64,000 nt of DNA from Pseudomonas sp. H9 (lineage in GTDB: Bacteria > Pseudomonadota > Gammaproteobacteria > Pseudomonadales > Pseudomonadaceae): NCBI RefSeq assembly GCF_004353925.1, contig NZ_SMOK01000047.1:310001-374000 (forward strand), in the 5' to 3' direction. Below are positions 26,403 to 35,796 of the stretch, one piece after another. The notes under the pieces were generated by a model. That model was given only the letters and a program-made list of their open reading frames with translations. It had not been told where the DNA came from and made no database searches. Position 1 is the first letter of the stretch. Every line of letters begins with the position of its first letter. Both the position numbers and the translations under genes were made by a program.

Positions 26403-27299
26403 TCACACCGCAAACTGCTCGCTTGCCCAGTCGAGAAATGCCTGCGCCGCAGCAGACGGGCGCATGGCACTGGACTGGGCCAACACCACTGGCTGTGGGC
26501 TTACGCTTTCGAGCAACGGCCGACAGGCCAGTGGTTTGCCGTCATAGCTGCAATCCCCCACCGGTCGCGTGCACGACAACGCCACGCCATAACCATGGGC
26601 GACCAGCCCACGCTGCATCTCGAAGGTTTGGGTCAACTGCGTCGTTGCCGGCTGTAAGTCGTGAGCCCAGAACAGCGACAGGAAGTACTCCCGGGTTCTG
26701 GCGATGTCTTCGAGAATCAGGCATTCGCCAGCCAGATCGACCAGCGAAACCTTCTCTTGCAATGCCAACGGATGATCGGCCGGCAGTAACGCATAAGGCG
26801 CCAACTGCGCCAGCACGCGTTTTTCAATCGGCGAGTCGAGCCCCACATCGTAAGTCAGCGCCAGCTCTGCCTTGCCGTCGCTCAGGCGGCGATTGACTTC
26901 GGCCAGGTCGGCTTCGAACAGGGTGATGGTGACGTCTGGATGACGCTGACGAAAGCCGCTCAACAAACGTGGTGCGTAATACGGGCCGAGGTCCTGGAAA
27001 CAGATCAGGCTCAAGGCTCCACGCACCGGCGCCTGCTCCTGGCTGTTACCGCTGATGGCAGTCGCCAGGTTGAGCATGTCGCGCGCCTGCTCCAGCAGTT
27101 TGCGCCCGGCCGGTGTCAGTTCCAGGCCACGGCTGACCTGACGGTGAAAGAGCTTTTCACCCAGAGTCGCTTCCAACTGCGACAACGCCAGCGACACCGA
27201 TGGCTGAGAGATGTGTTTGGCACGCGCCGCAGCGCTGACGCTACCTTGCTCGGCGGCGGCTACGAAGTACTCCAACTGACGCAAGGTAAAGCCAATCAT
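26403..27299 (-). CDS. LysR-type transcriptional regulator
   Basis: 298 residues starting 'MIGFTLRQLEYFVAAAEQGS'. The helix-turn-helix is 'SVSAAARAKHISQPSVSLALSQLEATLG'; the effector domain follows. The open frame runs upstream into a REP element, so the start at 27299 is chosen on family length. Tail-to-tail with the amino-acid permease; the target operon is not obvious because no divergent partner gene lies beside its start. Confidence 0.9.
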   Translation of the reverse strand: MIGFTLRQLEYFVAAAEQGSVSAAARAKHISQPSVSLALSQLEATLGEKLFHRQVSRGLELTPAGRKLLEQARDMLNLATAISGNSQEQAPVRGALSLICFQDLGPYYAPRLLSGFRQRHPDVTITLFEADLAEVNRRLSDGKAELALTYDVGLDSPIEKRVLAQLAPYALLPADHPLALQEKVSLVDLAGECLILEDIARTREYFLSLFWAHDLQPATTQLTQTFEMQRGLVAHGYGVALSCTRPVGDCSYDGKPLACRPLLESVSPQPVVLAQSSAMRPSAAAQAFLDWASEQFAV

Positions 27300-27327
27300 C
27301 GCAAAGCCCCGACAGCAGGTTGGACAT

Positions 27328-27388
27328 TCGCGGGGCAAGCCCGCTCCCACAAAAGCCTGTGCCTGTGGGAGCGGGCTTGCCCCGCGAT
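27328..27388. repeat. REP inverted pair
   Basis: Inverted REP cores ~14 bases apart, between the LysR start and the end of the AGCS symporter gene. Confidence 0.9.
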
Positions 27389-27395
27389 CAGCGGA

Positions 27396-28835
27396 TTACC
27401 GATCCTTCACCGCCTCCGCCGGAGGCTCATTGCCTTGGGCACTGCCCCAGATCTCTGCATCGATCTTCCCCTCAAGCTCCGGGTAATCCTTGGCGTTGAA
27501 TTCCGGCGTACCCACCGCGTTCTGGGCGAAGTAATCGCGGGTCAGCTTGATCACCACACCCGACAGCAAGCAGATGGCAATCAGGTTGATGGTCGCCATC
27601 AGGCCCATTGCCGCATCAGCTGCATCGAACACGGTGGCCACACTTTCGTAAGCGCCCCAGACCACCATCAACAACGCAGCACTGCGCAGCACAGTCAGGC
27701 CCAGGCGCGTGTTCAGTTTCAGGTACACCATGGCGTTTTCGGCGTAGGTGTAGTTACCAATGATGGAGGTAAAGGCAAAGAAGAAAATCGCGATGGCAAT
27801 GAAATACTGCCCAGCCCAGCCGATGTGCTCGTTCATGGCCGCTTGCGTCAGTGGCGTGCCGGTCATCTCAGGCCCTGGCACAACGCCGGACAGCAGAATC
27901 ATGACAGCGGTAGCAGTACAGATCAGCAAGGTATCGATGAACACGCCCAGCGCTTGCACGAACCCTTGCGAAGATGGGTGATGCGGATTGGGGGTTGCCA
28001 CAGCCGCAATGTTCGGCGCCGAACCCATGCCCGCCTCGTTGGAGAACAATCCGCGCTTGACGCCGTTAAGCAACGCCCCGGCTACACCGCCGACCGCCGA
28101 CTCCAAGCCGAAGGCACTTTTGACAATCAGCATCAGCACCCCAGGCACTTCACTGATATTGGTGATAATCACATAGACCGCTACCAGCAAGTAAGCTCCG
28201 GCCATGAACGGCACGATCCACTCAGCAATACGCGCGATCTTCTTGATGCCGCCGAAAATCACCAACCCGGCCAGCACGGCCACAACCACACCGGTGGTCA
28301 GCTTGGGCACGCCAAACGCGCCCAGGGTCGCATCGGCAATGGAGTTGGCTTGCACCGCACCAAACACCAGGCCAAAAGCGATGATCAAGCACACCGAAAA
28401 GATCACCGCAGCCCAAGGCGCGTTTAATCCTCTGGCGATGTAGAACGCCGGGCCACCACGATATTCCCCATTGCTGTTGCGTACTTTGTACAACTGCGCC
28501 AGGGTGCTTTCGGCATAGGCAGTTGCCATACCTAACGAAGCCACCACCCACATCCAGAACACTGCACCCGGTCCACCGAGGGTAATGGCTACGGCTACAC
28601 CCGCAAGGTTACCGGTGCCGACCCGCGACGCCAGGCTGGTACACAACGCCTGGAACGGCGTGATGCCACTCGCATCATTGGCCGGAGCGCGCAGTACCGA
28701 GCGGAAGAACTCGGGCAAATGGCGAAACTGAATAAAGCCCAAACGAACTGTGAAGTAGATACCTGCAGCCAGCAGGCCATAGATCAGGACATACCCCCAG
28801 AAGAAGGTATTGAGTGCGTTGATCACGGCGGTCAT
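27396..28835 (-). CDS. Alanine/glycine:cation symporter (AGCS family)
   Basis: 479 residues starting 'MTAVINALNTFFWGYVLIYG', with ~10-11 hydrophobic helices. The AGCS signatures 'FQALCTSLASRVGTGNLAGVA' and 'GPGAVFWMWVVASLGMATAY' are clear, as are 'GLFSNEAGMGSAPNIAA' and 'ALGVFIDTLLICTATA'. Na+- or H+-driven uptake of alanine or glycine. The ATG at 28835 gives the family start; an ATG 18 bases upstream is also possible. Monocistronic, with a 448-bp untranslated region upstream. Confidence 0.92.
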   Translation of the reverse strand: MTAVINALNTFFWGYVLIYGLLAAGIYFTVRLGFIQFRHLPEFFRSVLRAPANDASGITPFQALCTSLASRVGTGNLAGVAVAITLGGPGAVFWMWVVASLGMATAYAESTLAQLYKVRNSNGEYRGGPAFYIARGLNAPWAAVIFSVCLIIAFGLVFGAVQANSIADATLGAFGVPKLTTGVVVAVLAGLVIFGGIKKIARIAEWIVPFMAGAYLLVAVYVIITNISEVPGVLMLIVKSAFGLESAVGGVAGALLNGVKRGLFSNEAGMGSAPNIAAVATPNPHHPSSQGFVQALGVFIDTLLICTATAVMILLSGVVPGPEMTGTPLTQAAMNEHIGWAGQYFIAIAIFFFAFTSIIGNYTYAENAMVYLKLNTRLGLTVLRSAALLMVVWGAYESVATVFDAADAAMGLMATINLIAICLLSGVVIKLTRDYFAQNAVGTPEFNAKDYPELEGKIDAEIWGSAQGNEPPAEAVKDR

Positions 28836-29283
28836 TGTCTGTTCCCAAATCAAGCGCAGGGCCGGTAAAAGGCCCTGCTCAGTCTGTAAAGCACCGGCGT
28901 CAGCAGACGATCCGTGCCTTTTTCAATGTGGAAGGCCTGTCACAACGGGAGACGCCCACTGTTTCAGCAAAGCATTACGGCACCACCGGCTGGGTGATGA
29001 ATGAGGTCGATTTTACCAAGCGCTGTACGACCAACTCACATAAGGGCATGTATGGGTCGTACGCTGTAGGTGGGCATAGTAGCAGAACTCGCCGCCACCT
29101 TCCTGACGGGGCTTGTTGCAGAATCCCACAGGCTCAACGCGATAGTGGCCGGGGAATGGCACAGGGTATGTAAGCTTAAACTGATCATTGCGTAGGAACT
29201 TGCGATGAACCCAAACGCTTAGGGTGATTTTCCATCACCCGCTAGCACTAGAGTCCATCGCAAACATGCCTGACTCGACGGTG
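28836..29283. other. 448-bp intergenic region upstream of the AGCS symporter
   Basis: No convincing gene: the plus-strand frame 28835-29173 has no family resemblance and unusual composition. I looked for a glycine riboswitch, which often precedes AGCS genes, and did not recognise one. A hairpin near 29222-29240 belongs to the end of the DUF1302-DUF1329 unit. Confidence 0.5.
29222..29240 (-). terminator. Hairpin after the DUF1329 gene
   Basis: 7-bp stem GGGTGAT/ATCACCC with a 5-base loop, ~44 bases beyond the DUF1329 stop. No T-tract follows, so it may be a 3'-end stabiliser rather than an intrinsic terminator. Confidence 0.4.
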
Positions 29284-30657
29284 TTACCGCGTACCACGCT
29301 GGCGCAACGCCGAAGGCATGAAGTAGGCGTCTTCAGGGATCGGCTGGGAGAAATCCACCGTCTGCTGTTCTTCGTTATCCAGGTTCTGCACGTAGTAACG
29401 ACGTGCCTGCAGATCATGGAAGACGTCCAGCGAACTCCAGGTAGTCGGCAAGTCGTAGAAGTTCTTCAGGTAGCCCATCGACACCCGCCACAACTGCCCA
29501 CGACCGTCATACTGGTCTACCAGTGCTGCGCCCCAGCTGTCTTCGTCGAGAAACAGCACGCGCTTGGAATAGATGTGCCGCGATCCGGCTTTCAGCGTGC
29601 CTTCGACTACCCATACCCGATGCAGCTCATAGCGGGTGTGCTTGGGATTGAGGTGCCCCGGCATCAGCAGATCGGCGTACTTCACCTCAGGGCTTGAAAC
29701 TTTGTAGTTGTTGTACGGAATGTAAATCTCTTTTTTACCCACCAGCTTCCAGTCGTAACGGTCCGGTGAGCCGTTGAACAGGTCAGTATCGTCTGCTGTA
29801 CGCAAACCGTCTGACGAGGCAATCGGCGTGTCGTACGCCAGGTTCGGCGCGCGTCGCACACGACGCTGACCGGCATCGTAGATCCAGGCCTGACGTGGCT
29901 CGGCGATCTGGTCCAGGGTTTCATGCACCAGCGTTGCACCTCCGGCCAGCCGCGCCGGGCTCTTCACGAAGGTCAGGTAGTAGAACAGGATGTTTTTCAG
30001 GTCAGCGTACTGCCCACCCGGGCGATAGTAATTGAACATCCCTTCCTGTTGCGCGGTCACCAGCGCAAAACTGCCGTTGCGCTGCACCGGCGCTTCGGAA
30101 GCTCGCCGCACGACATAGATGCCACGATAACGGGTGATGTGGTTCCACAACGCTTCGACGCCATCTTTAGGGATCGGGAACGGTACGCCGCCATAAGCGT
30201 CGCTGAAGCCGTTACCCCCCTCCAGCAGCTTGGCCGACGTGGCGTTCTTGAAGGTGTTGTCGTACAACCACTGCGGGGCCGAGCCGGAACGGCGGCTAGG
30301 GTATACCGGCATCTGGAAGGTGTCGGGGTAGCTGTTGAACAGCGCAATCTGCCCGGCACTCAACTGGTCTTTGTACTGCTCCAGATTGGCCTTGGTAATC
30401 GTGAACAACGGCTTGTCGGCGGCAAAGGGGTCGATATGGTGTTTGCCCGGCACATAACCTGCCGGCGCCTGGGTGATACCGCCGTCCCAGGCTGGGATGG
30501 TACCGGCAGCGTTACCCGCACGCTCGGCGCCCAATGGCGTCAGGGTGGTTTTCAGTTGCTCGGCCTGCTGGGGCGAAACCGCCGCCAGCGCCCCGCCAGC
30601 CGCCAGGCTCAGGACCAGCGCCAGGCCGGTCTTGAGCAGTCGTGGTGTGTGAAGCAT
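29284..30657 (-). CDS. DUF1329 family outer-membrane-associated protein
   Basis: 457 residues starting 'MLHTPRLLKTGLALVLSLA', with a signal peptide cut near Ala25 ('AAGGALAA|VSPQQ'). No lipobox is seen. Characteristic DUF1329 stretches are 'GAERAGNAAGTIPAWDGGI', 'YVPGKHHIDPFAADKPLFT' and 'RRSGSAPQWLYDNTFKNA'. The family has a LolB/LppX-like fold and nearly always accompanies DUF1302; it is linked to handling of hydrophobic substrates at the outer membrane, but no biochemical function is proven. Follows DUF1302 by 47 bases, same operon. Confidence 0.88.
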   Translation of the reverse strand: MLHTPRLLKTGLALVLSLAAGGALAAVSPQQAEQLKTTLTPLGAERAGNAAGTIPAWDGGITQAPAGYVPGKHHIDPFAADKPLFTITKANLEQYKDQLSAGQIALFNSYPDTFQMPVYPSRRSGSAPQWLYDNTFKNATSAKLLEGGNGFSDAYGGVPFPIPKDGVEALWNHITRYRGIYVVRRASEAPVQRNGSFALVTAQQEGMFNYYRPGGQYADLKNILFYYLTFVKSPARLAGGATLVHETLDQIAEPRQAWIYDAGQRRVRRAPNLAYDTPIASSDGLRTADDTDLFNGSPDRYDWKLVGKKEIYIPYNNYKVSSPEVKYADLLMPGHLNPKHTRYELHRVWVVEGTLKAGSRHIYSKRVLFLDEDSWGAALVDQYDGRGQLWRVSMGYLKNFYDLPTTWSSLDVFHDLQARRYYVQNLDNEEQQTVDFSQPIPEDAYFMPSALRQRGTR

Positions 30658-30704
30658 GAACGTTCTCCGAATTGAAACCGGACCGCAGGCCTTAAAGCCG
30701 GCGC

Positions 30705-32660
30705 TCACAGGAAGTACTTGAGGTTGAAGCCAACGTTGTCACGGTCACGTATGGTGTTGTTCTGGCCACCACCGAAGAACTCGGTGTACTGCAACTCGGC
30801 CTCCAGCTTGTTCTGGTAGTTGGCCTTGACCCCCAGGGTGTAGGCCTTGCGCCCCTCAATGATGTTGCCCGCCTGATAGCTGTTACCTTCAAAGTCTTCC
30901 TTGTAGACAACATAGGGCGAGACGTTGACCCCGGCATACACGTCGTTCCAGGTACCGTTGAACATCGCCGTATAGCTGTAGGAGTTGCGATTGACCTGGT
31001 CGCCACGCTCACCGCCAGACACATAGGAATAGTTACCGCTACCGGCGTAATAACGGTTGCTGCCGTCATAGGCGGTGTATTGCAAGCTGCTGCCGCGCAA
31101 ATGCTCGGACGCTACCTCGAACACGCCGAAGATCGAGTCGAACGACAGGCCGGAGCCAAAGTTGTAGATGCTGCCCAACGAGGCGTTGAAGGCTTCCACT
31201 CGTTCAGCGTTGTTGATCTGGCTGTCGAGCTGAACCATCTGCCCACCGACGTTGATGGTCTGGCCGGCTGCGGCGGCGGCAGCGCCATTGGCTAGGTCGC
31301 CGATCAGGTCGTTGGTCGCGGCGACTCCGATGGGCAAGTTGGGCCGGTAAGCCAGCTCACCAAACACAGACGCCTGCCCTACCGTGGTGTTGAAGCTGAA
31401 GCCGTACATGCGGATGTCTTCAGCGTAACGGCGATGGGCCTGAATGTTGCCCATCACATCAGCGGTCGCCAGACCACCCGCCAGCGCCCCGGCCTGGCTA
31501 CCGGCCACACCGGCCAGCAGGTTGGCCAGCGCGTTCATGTCGATACCCTGATAACCGCCCAGGTCAGCGGCGATGGTCGGCTCCTTGGCGTGGTAGTTGA
31601 CCATGTACAGGCCGAACTCGGTGCTGTTGAGTTCTTCGGCAATGTAGCGGAAGGCGAAGCCGAACTGCCCGTCGTTGCGGGCATTGATGTCTTTGCCGAT
31701 GGTCGCCACCTTCAGCGTAGTGCCGAACGCTGGTGTCACACCGTTGGCATAAAGGCCGGTACTGCCTAGCACCTGCCGGAAGAACGGATCGTTACCCAGC
31801 GCGCCATACAGGTCGATAACGTTGCCAAAACCAGGCACCGGTGTGTCCAGGGCGGTGCCACTGAAGTTGTTGTAGGCGGTGTTGCCGCCATCGGCGAACA
31901 GGTCGGTTTGGGAGTAGAAGGTACCGACCGGGTCGATACGGGTTTCCTTCCAGTTGGTCTGGTAGAAACTCTCCATCGTCAGGTTGTCAGTCAGGCCGAT
32001 GTTGAAGCTCACCGCCTCCACTGGCAGCAGCACTTCCTTGACCTCAGCGCCCGGCAAGCGGAACCTGGCCGCGTCCACCGGGTTGGTGGTGTTGATACCA
32101 CCGCGATAGAACATACCCTCACCCCAGTTGAACACCTGGCGCCCCAGGCGTGCCGTCACCGGCATTTTCGCCACGTCCCAGCTGCCATAGACATAGGCGT
32201 CGAGCATCTCGATCCGGCTGCCGGCAATGTCGCGGGTTTCGTCGGTGAAACGGTCGTCCTTGGGGTAGTTCTGGCTCGGTTGCGACGGGTTGTTGTTGCT
32301 GTAGTAATCGTTGCGCTTGTCCATCAACTGGGTGTCATAGAACGCGCTGCCGCGCATGAACACACCGTAGTTTTTGTAGTTGGCTTCCAGCTCCGAGGTG
32401 ATCTTGAACACCTCCGAAACCAACCCGGTGTCGAAGTTACGATTGCCATCGTTGGTGTTGATGTCATCGTTGCTTTTGTCCCGCCCCTGCACCCGCCACA
32501 AACGGCCATAAGACAAGGTACTGTCGAATGAGCCGGTGACCTGATTGTCGAGCACACTGAACTCGACGGCGTGAGCCCCCTCTAGTGTGAAAAGCTGCAA
32601 CGCCCCAGCCAGCCCAACCCCGGATATCATCGCGCCGGATTGGCGTGTTCGAATCCCCAT
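30705..32660 (-). CDS. DUF1302 family outer-membrane beta-barrel protein
   Basis: 651 residues starting 'MGIRTRQSGAMISGVGLAG'. The N-terminal signal peptide ends near 'EGAHA|VEFSVLDN'. The mature part has alternating amphipathic strands ('NQVTGSFDSTLSYGRLWRVQ', 'TARLGRQVFNWGEGMFYRGG') and the DUF1302 motif 'RLPGAEVKEVLLPVEAVSFN'. It ends '...RDNVGFNLKYFL', consistent with a barrel. GGAGGA before the ATG fixes the start. DUF1302 proteins are predicted porins partnered with DUF1329. It sits 50 bases downstream of the phospholipase C-like gene. Confidence 0.87.
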   Translation of the reverse strand: MGIRTRQSGAMISGVGLAGALQLFTLEGAHAVEFSVLDNQVTGSFDSTLSYGRLWRVQGRDKSNDDINTNDGNRNFDTGLVSEVFKITSELEANYKNYGVFMRGSAFYDTQLMDKRNDYYSNNNPSQPSQNYPKDDRFTDETRDIAGSRIEMLDAYVYGSWDVAKMPVTARLGRQVFNWGEGMFYRGGINTTNPVDAARFRLPGAEVKEVLLPVEAVSFNIGLTDNLTMESFYQTNWKETRIDPVGTFYSQTDLFADGGNTAYNNFSGTALDTPVPGFGNVIDLYGALGNDPFFRQVLGSTGLYANGVTPAFGTTLKVATIGKDINARNDGQFGFAFRYIAEELNSTEFGLYMVNYHAKEPTIAADLGGYQGIDMNALANLLAGVAGSQAGALAGGLATADVMGNIQAHRRYAEDIRMYGFSFNTTVGQASVFGELAYRPNLPIGVAATNDLIGDLANGAAAAAAGQTINVGGQMVQLDSQINNAERVEAFNASLGSIYNFGSGLSFDSIFGVFEVASEHLRGSSLQYTAYDGSNRYYAGSGNYSYVSGGERGDQVNRNSYSYTAMFNGTWNDVYAGVNVSPYVVYKEDFEGNSYQAGNIIEGRKAYTLGVKANYQNKLEAELQYTEFFGGGQNNTIRDRDNVGFNLKYFL

Positions 32661-32710
32661 GGTGTGTCCTCCCTTTGCGGATCTTGTTGTTTTTTGTGTC
32701 TGGTCAGCGG

Positions 32711-34027
32711 CTAGGGTGCGGCCTTGCCTGCAGCGGATGGCGCCAGCCCTGCCCGGACATAGATCCGGCTGTGCGCACCAAAATGCTCCAGCAACTCGAA
32801 CAGCTGCTGGTTGAGTTGTGGGTGGTCGTAGTCTTCGCGCTGTACCTGATTTCCCGCGCTGAAACTGCTGCTGGCAGGTGCGCTGGCCAACCACTGACCG
32901 ATGACGTCATCAAACGCCGCACCGGCGTCGGCAGACTGAGCGCTGACCACTTCGCGCAGGTAGTCCACTGAATACGGTGGATAGCTGGCGTCTTGCGCGG
33001 TATCGGCGTAGGCCTGGATCATCGGATGCACCTGCTGCCCGCTGCGCAACAGGCGATAGAGCCAGGCGGCCTGATACTTCTCCACTTCCATATGCCGCGT
33101 GGCGACCCGCTCAATGGCTTCGTGCTTGCTGCTGGCAAAGCCGGCCAGGGCTTTGGCTTCCATCAGCAACATACTCAACAGGCCCACCCCTGGCAGTGGC
33201 TTGGCGTGATACGGCTGGGTCAGGTCCTGAACGTGATGCAGGCCCCAGCCGAGAAAACGGTAGCCCCAGTAGGAATGGCCGGTGGCAAACGCCAGCCGTG
33301 CCAGGCCCAGGTATTGGTAGGCACGCCAGTCTGGCCAGCTGCGCTCGAGAAAACCGGCGGCGGCATAGACCACCGGGTTTTCATGAAAAAAGCCCATATG
33401 GAACGGCGCCTGCGAGCTGTACTGAAAGCGCTCATCGCCAAAAGGCTGCGGGCCAAAGCCATAGAGCGCCGCCACCTCACCGGCGTTGTCACTGAACAAA
33501 TTGATGTCGTGACCGTAATCCGGTTCATCGGCGGCGCTGGCCAGTACCGCCAGCGGCGCGACTTTCTCGCCCTCAGCCAACTGAATAAAACGCTGGCGAT
33601 TCCACGGCGAGAGGGTCTGCTCGACCATCACCTGTTCGGCCTTGAGGTGTTTGCGTTGCGGCAGGTCTTGCCCTGGCAGCGGCTGAATGGCCATCGCCAA
33701 ATGGATCTCTGGATTGACCCGCAAAGCCATGAGGAAAGCCTGGCGCGGATTGTCACCTGGCATGGCAGGCAGTTTCAGGTTGTCGGGCCGTGGTGGGTAT
33801 TGGGCAAAGTGCTGGCGGGCGAAGCGCTCCTGCTCGTCCAGTAATTGCACGATGGCAGGGTATTGCTGCGAAAGAAAACGCTCCAGCGGTTCGACTTCAA
33901 CCAACGCCGCTTCGTGCAAGGCTGGCAGGTTTTGCAAGGCGAGGTAGCTGCCTACCGTATGGTTCGACCAACCCCAGGCAGCAGGTGCGACGCTACAGAG
34001 CAGCAGGAGGAGAGTTTTCAGCTTCAT
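32711..34027 (-). CDS. Secreted zinc-dependent phospholipase C-like protein
   Basis: 438 residues starting 'MKLKTLLLLLCSVAPAAWG', with the signal peptide probably cut so that the mature protein begins at Trp ('WSNHTVGSYLALQN'), as in zinc-dependent phospholipase C/S1-P1 nuclease folds, where the N-terminal Trp is a zinc ligand. The zinc-site helix motif H-x3-D-x3-P-x-H is seen in 'GLHHVQDLTQPYHAKPLP', and 'GHSYWGYRFLGWG' and 'DYGHDINLFSDN' supply further His/Asp. Likely a periplasmic lipid phosphodiesterase; activity not proven. Lies ~180 bases after the FGGY kinase and just before DUF1302-DUF1329. Confidence 0.7.
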   Translation of the reverse strand: MKLKTLLLLLCSVAPAAWGWSNHTVGSYLALQNLPALHEAALVEVEPLERFLSQQYPAIVQLLDEQERFARQHFAQYPPRPDNLKLPAMPGDNPRQAFLMALRVNPEIHLAMAIQPLPGQDLPQRKHLKAEQVMVEQTLSPWNRQRFIQLAEGEKVAPLAVLASAADEPDYGHDINLFSDNAGEVAALYGFGPQPFGDERFQYSSQAPFHMGFFHENPVVYAAAGFLERSWPDWRAYQYLGLARLAFATGHSYWGYRFLGWGLHHVQDLTQPYHAKPLPGVGLLSMLLMEAKALAGFASSKHEAIERVATRHMEVEKYQAAWLYRLLRSGQQVHPMIQAYADTAQDASYPPYSVDYLREVVSAQSADAGAAFDDVIGQWLASAPASSSFSAGNQVQREDYDHPQLNQQLFELLEHFGAHSRIYVRAGLAPSAAGKAAP

Positions 34028-34173
34028 GCTTTTGTTCTTATTGGATGTCCTTGAGGGCTGAGCCTAACAACCGGCCCTGCCCCTGACACTGTCCAATGTC
34101 GCCAAAAAAACTCTCCAATAGCGCCACGCCGCTGCTCTTTTGGGGAATACGATGCAACTGACAAACCGCCATA

Positions 34174-34198
34174 TCACGGGGCAAGCCCGCTCCTACAG
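34174..34198. repeat. Single REP element
   Basis: One unpaired copy of the REP core (cggggcaagcccgctcctac) between the FGGY kinase stop and the phospholipase-like gene. It may separate two transcript segments. Confidence 0.8.
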
Positions 34199-34207
34199 GG
34201 CCTGCTG

Positions 34208-35776
34208 CTACGCTGGGTAGCCGGTGATTTGCCGAATGCTCTGGTACAGCGGCTTGAGCCGACGGTACATGCGCAAGTACACCTCGCTGTACAACCGCTC
34301 ATACACTTGCTGCGCCTCAGGCTGGGGCTTGAACACTGCCCCCACCCGTGTCATCGCCGCAATCGCGGTAGAAAAGTCGGGATGCAGGCCAAGCCCCACC
34401 GCGCAACAAATCGCCGCGCCCAAGCCTGAGGCCTCATACACATGCGGGCGCTCTGCCGGCAGGCCGAAGATATCGGCCGTCAGTTGCATCGCCGCATCGC
34501 TCTGTGAGCCACCCCCTGCAACACGTAAACGCGTAATCGACTGTTTCGAGCGTTTCTCCAGCTTCTCCTTGCCCTGACGCAAGGCGTAGGCCAGCCCTTC
34601 GAGAATCGCCCGGTAAATATGCGCTCGGGTATGCACGTCACCAAAGCCGATCATCGCCCCCTTGGCCTCCACACCCGGCTCACGAATGCCCGGTGACCAG
34701 TACGGCTGCAGCATCAGTCCCATGGAACCTGGGGGCACCGCATTGACCAACTCATCAAACAATTGCTCCGGTTCCAGCCCCTGCTCCTTGGCTTGCTGCA
34801 TTTCCCGCAGGCCGAACTCATGCTTGAACCAACTGACCATCCAGTAGCCGCGGTAGATCATCACTTCGCAGTTGTATTGGTCCGGTATCGACGCTGGATA
34901 GGGAGGAATCAACGGCACGATTTCCAGGTAACGCGAACGTGTCGTGGTAATCGTCGCCGTGGTGCCGTATGACAGGCACACTGTGGACGGGTCAACCACA
35001 CCTGCGCCCAGCACCTCACACGCCTTGTCGGCCCCTGCAGCGATCAGCGCAATCCCCTCGGGAATGCCAGTAGCCCGGCTCGCTTCGGCGCTGATATGGC
35101 CCAGGGTTTCGCCGGGTTTGAGCAGTGTCGGCAATTGCTCCGGGCGCACCGCCAGCGCTTGCCATTTCCAGTCTTTAGGTGCGGCCCAGCGTAGTCGTTT
35201 GAAATCGAATGGCAGGTAGCCCACGCAACAACCCACCGAATCAACGAAACGCCCGCACAGGCGATGGGTGAGAAAACCCGAGAGCAGCAAAAACTTGTCG
35301 GTCGCGGCCCACACTTCGGGCTGGTGTTGGGCGATCCAGTTGGCTTCGGCCTGAGCGCGAAAGTAATCCACGGTGCCCTGCGCACCAACCAGTTTGAACA
35401 ACCATCCCCATGGCCCTTTGATCCCACCCTCAACTTCGGCCTGACGCTGATCGAGCCAAAGAATGGCTGGACGCAGTGCTTTGCCCTGGGCATCGACGTT
35501 GATCACCGTGCCGCGCTGGGTGGTCAGTGACACGCCTACGATCTGCGAACGATCAATGTCGGTTTGTTGCCACAACAGCTGGCAAGCTTCCCCCAGCTTG
35601 GCCCAGTAATAGTCCGGATCTTGCTCGGCCCAGCCGGGATGAGGCGACGTGTAGGCCTGCAACTCGACTTTGCCCTTGCCCAACAGGTTGCCCTGCAAAT
35701 CGAACAGCAAGGCGCGCACGCTTTGGGTGCCATTGTCGATTGCCAACACATAGCGCTTATTCTTGTCGTTATCCAT
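34208..35776 (-). CDS. FGGY-family carbohydrate kinase
   Basis: 522 residues starting 'MDNDKNKRYVLAIDNGTQSV'. N-terminal phosphate-1 motif 'LAIDNGTQSVRALLFD', catalytic Asp in 'LIAAGADKACEVLGAG', adenosine-site 'VCLSYGTTATITTT' and 'RLRVAGGGSQSDAAMQLTAD' near the C-terminus make an ATP-dependent FGGY kinase. It differs from canonical GlpK and could phosphorylate a glycerol derivative or other polyol. GAAGAG lies before the ATG; an upstream frame is ignored. 20 bases after the GlpD-like gene in the same operon. Confidence 0.87.
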   Translation of the reverse strand: MDNDKNKRYVLAIDNGTQSVRALLFDLQGNLLGKGKVELQAYTSPHPGWAEQDPDYYWAKLGEACQLLWQQTDIDRSQIVGVSLTTQRGTVINVDAQGKALRPAILWLDQRQAEVEGGIKGPWGWLFKLVGAQGTVDYFRAQAEANWIAQHQPEVWAATDKFLLLSGFLTHRLCGRFVDSVGCCVGYLPFDFKRLRWAAPKDWKWQALAVRPEQLPTLLKPGETLGHISAEASRATGIPEGIALIAAGADKACEVLGAGVVDPSTVCLSYGTTATITTTRSRYLEIVPLIPPYPASIPDQYNCEVMIYRGYWMVSWFKHEFGLREMQQAKEQGLEPEQLFDELVNAVPPGSMGLMLQPYWSPGIREPGVEAKGAMIGFGDVHTRAHIYRAILEGLAYALRQGKEKLEKRSKQSITRLRVAGGGSQSDAAMQLTADIFGLPAERPHVYEASGLGAAICCAVGLGLHPDFSTAIAAMTRVGAVFKPQPEAQQVYERLYSEVYLRMYRRLKPLYQSIRQITGYPA

Positions 35777-35796
35777 GGAGCTCTCTTCAATGGGCA

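Noticed and set aside
26940..28427. 495-codon plus-strand open frame antisense to LysR and the AGCS symporter
   Set aside because: Runs through a REP element and lies antisense to two clear genes; Gln/His/Arg-rich composition is that of a mirror frame in high-GC DNA.
28835..29173. 112-codon plus-strand frame in the AGCS upstream region
   Set aside because: No ribosome site, no family, Cys/His/Arg-rich odd composition; treated as non-coding.
28836..29283. Possible glycine riboswitch before the AGCS symporter
   Set aside because: The conserved glycine aptamer cores could not be recognised on either strand.
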